64,000 bases of DNA from Penelope pileata (lineage: Eukaryota > Chordata > Aves > Galliformes > Cracidae): the NCBI GenBank assembly GCA_013396635.1, contig WBMW01002316.1:21059-85058 (forward strand), given 5' to 3'. The translations under genes were made by a program, and so were the position numbers. Of this stretch, positions 61,301 through 64,000 are shown piece by piece. Each line of letters opens with the position of its first letter. Position 1 is the first letter of the stretch. Below the pieces are notes generated by a model. It was not told the DNA's origin. It ran no database searches and saw only the letters and a program-made list of their open reading frames with translations.

Positions 61301-63788
61301 TGTATTACAATGTAAGCAATATATTCTCTCCAGCGTTTAGAAGCAGAAAATCTAAACCATTTTTACAGGCTGAATACATCCTGAAAACATGCAGGAGTCA
61401 TCAGAATTAACCACTGGAAAACAGCTCCCCGTTCAGCTCTGTGGTAAGGTGCCTGCCAGTCCTTGGAAGAAGGAGGAATGAGTGAGGGAGTGTTTAAAAA
61501 TGAGTACCAAGGGGCTGGGGCATGGCAGTCCTGGGACCTGTGGTTTGGTGGGGAGCCCTTTTAGAGTTAACACTTGAAAGCCGGAGAAACTTCAGAAAAG
61601 AGTTATGAAAGTAAGTAGAGGGCTGTCTTATGATGTTTATTTAAGAACCCTCCTTCCCTCATCTAATTAGTAACTAAGCCATGGTGTGTAGAAGCAATGG
61701 GAGGTTTCATGCCTTAAAGGGCTGTTTACATATCTGGGGGCACTTGGGAGTCACTGACAGGCAGTGGATGAGGCTGGGTGGGCCTGGTGGTCTGCTGCAG
61801 ACCGAGTAAATATCATTAATGCTGAAGAAGAGGAAGCCCTCAGCAACAGTAAACACAAATAGCTAATACCAAGCTGTAGAGATATCTCTGTTAGGTGCAG
61901 AATTGCAGAAATGCATTTTTAATGTGCGGAAGCAAACTCATTGCTTCAGCTCAATACATCGCACCATGATACTGCTGGGATCAGCACTTAATGGTATAAT
62001 TTATATTAAGGGACGCTTTTCCTGTGTTGGATGGGCAGAGAGCCAATGCCACGTGTGTCATCCCAGGGACAGGTGGGACCAGTGATCCGGGGCTGCTTTA
62101 TGAGGCAGCTGCAAACATACATCCTCGCATACCAGGGCTGCTGCGGGGTCAGGCCCCTGCGGCTCGTTTTCTGGTGTGCTGCTGAGTGCTGCAAGTGAAG
62201 GCTTTTGGTGTAGGGATCTGCTGAGTCTGTCCAGTCTGGTTTGTTTGTTTATTTTTTTGAAATTGTATATGCTGCAAAGCAAGTACAAATTGATGCTTTC
62301 CCTGTGCCCATTGGGTAGGGAAATGGACAGCTTATAAATTCAGTTGTTACTATTTCATATTCAGTCAGACTTTGGCTATAAAGAAGCAGCACAGTCACTG
62401 AGTTCTGTGAGTGCAAGCAAGAATACAGATTCAGTTCAATTTATCCCTGAGAAGTGTAAAAAAAAACAACAAACAGAAAAAACCCACAAGAAAAAGCCTT
62501 TCATGTATTTTGTTACATTATTTTCCTAGCTTGATAAAAGCTGCTCTTCTTCACCTTTTAATAAAGAATGTAGGATATAGCCAAAAGGAAGCTTTCCTAC
62601 GTAAAGAGTAAGATTGAGGAACTGTGAAATGTGTTTGTAAGATCTTTGAAAAAAATACTTCTTGGAGCTTATGGAGGATCCCATTGTATGAAAGTGAGAG
62701 AACCACAGCTATAAACTAAATCCCCGCATTAGGCAATATTTTGTTTGAAGAGGCATACCAATATTTTTTCCTCTCTTCTCTTTCTGTGCTCTTGAAGAGA
62801 GCAAGTGCTGTTGGTTTCAGACCAGAGATGAGTCTATTTTGGCATTTCCTACTCGTCCAGAGTGAGACATCTGCCATGAGTAAATATCTTTTCATAAGAT
62901 TACTATTTCCGTACGTAAAATGAGGAAAAACAGCGCATGAAAGGAGTTCATAAAGGTTAAGACCTTCATAGTTGCTGTTGACTTTGAGCTTCTTAGCTAA
63001 AGGCATTAAATAAGTGGAATATGTTTTGATGGTATCATGTGCGTTGTGCTTTTCCCTCGTACTTACAAAGTTAGAATGTAATGAGTCCAAAACATTTTTC
63101 CTCATAATTATGCACAACATGGAGCAGCACAATTGCTCAGCTAAATAAGCAGGAACTTTTTCAATTATAAGGTGCCATTACCTTTGTGTGTTCTTGTCAT
63201 TTGTGAAATCAGCGGGCGGTTAATTAAATTGCTCCTTTGGACTCTTATAAAGTCTGTGCATTAATTATATTTTGGTGATGGTGTGCACATTTCTCAACTT
63301 TTTAACGATGGTAAAGTTGTTTACCTCTTTCTTAGAAAATAAGATTGAGATTGGTATAGTGCAGAGCTTTTTTTGTTTGTTTTAATAAGATCTTGTTAGA
63401 TGCTTATTGGGACATTAAGTGCTGTGATCATGTGATGTGCTTGCTTGAAAGCAAATCTTAAAATCTGAATTTTCCTGATTGCAAGACAGTGTCAGATCTA
63501 CAGGATCTGTGTGATGACTAACTCCACGTTGATGGAGGGAATGGGTTCATGCTCAAAGAGAAGACATGCTGCCCTAAGCCATTCCCGCTCTTTTGGTTAT
63601 GTGAATCCTGAAAGCAATTTTGGGGCTCAAAACCACAATGCTAGTATAGTCTGACAGCGATGTGGTGAGGGCTCTGGTTTTACTTGCATGCTTTGCTGTG
63701 CAAAATTTGGCTGTACCTTCACAGCCTGGAGAAGATCTGTGCTGTCCATCCTAAAAGCCTTGTTATCTTAGTAAATGCCATTTCCAGA
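58321..63788. other. Non-coding stretch
   Basis: A small CpG cluster lies at about 58450-58490 (ggccggagccgccgcgctgcg). (AAT)n occurs at 60690-60720. A possible tiny exon at 61800-61847 (acceptor gtggtctgctgcag, frame RVNIINAEEEEALSN) has only a weak donor. The rest is AT-rich with no recognised element. Confidence 0.4.
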
Positions 63789-64000
63789 CATAGAATCACA
63801 GAATATTCTAAGTTGGAAAGGAACCATGATGGTCATAAAGTCCAACTCCCTGCTTCACGCGGGACTACCAAAAATTCAAACCCTATATCTGAGAGCACTG
63901 TCCAAACGCTCCTTGAGCTCTGGCAGCTTGGGGCTGTGACCGCTGCCCTGGGCAGCCTGTTCCATGCCCACCACCCCCTGGTGAAGAACCTTTTCCTAAC
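63789..64000 (-). mobile_element. CR1 3' end, cut by the window edge
   Basis: Starts with 'catagaatcacagaatattc' (terminal repeats in reverse) and continues through 'ccctatatctgagagcactg', 'caaacgctccttgagctc' and 'ctgccctgggcagcctgttc'. It is the reverse complement of the subfamily at 20215-21029. The element continues beyond 64000. Confidence 0.95.

Noticed and set aside
1..64000. CRISPR arrays, operons, phage or bacterial defence genes
   Set aside because: The window is vertebrate nuclear DNA. No spaced direct repeats of CRISPR type and no prokaryotic gene organisation are present.

Overview
The window reads as nuclear DNA of a bird, probably a galliform close to chicken. Nearly all recognisable repeats are 5'-truncated CR1 LINEs whose 3' ends carry short ATTCTRTG-like repeats. 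An intron holds a solo LTR of an avian type. I see no mammalian-type SINEs, no bacterial-style operons and no CRISPR array. Twelve CR1 pieces (six per strand) cover about 6 kb, roughly a tenth of the window. Four runs of N (18935, 25884, 48891, 49071-49141) mark a draft assembly. Most long open frames are CR1 remnants or chance frames.

Layout. 1-30.8 kb: non-coding, apparently intergenic DNA with seven CR1 pieces, a CTATT pentanucleotide array grown from a CR1 tail, a GACT/GACA tetranucleotide array, and several long AT-rich blocks of complex sequence that look like candidate conserved non-coding elements (5.8-6.5, 11.3-11.5, 16.9-18.7, 24.4-24.7 kb). 30.9-48.9 kb: a minus-strand spliced gene. 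Its last coding exon (31922-32207) and the exon before it (40576-40650) are well supported because the splice sites and reading phase agree. They encode the C-terminal 119 residues of a very basic, probably nuclear protein that I do not recognise. The introns hold a CR1, a solo LTR in the gene's own orientation, AT-rich microsatellites and a GC-rich LTR-like block. 48.5-49.3 kb: a strong CpG island, the likely promoter, with a 45-bp GC-rich tandem repeat that runs into the 71-base gap. Good splice donors point both ways out of it (minus at 48885, plus at 48920). 49.3-64 kb: AT-rich DNA that may be the first introns of a plus-strand gene (candidate small exons at 50285-50349 and 53949-53990), plus three antisense CR1 pieces, the last cut by the window end.

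Functionally, the only coherent unit is the CpG-island promoter serving the minus-strand gene and possibly a divergent plus-strand gene. I found no novel multi-gene system. The most notable points are the promoter minisatellite across the gap, the overlapping opposed 5' ends, the unidentified basic protein, and the LTR that could supply an alternative poly(A) site to that gene.
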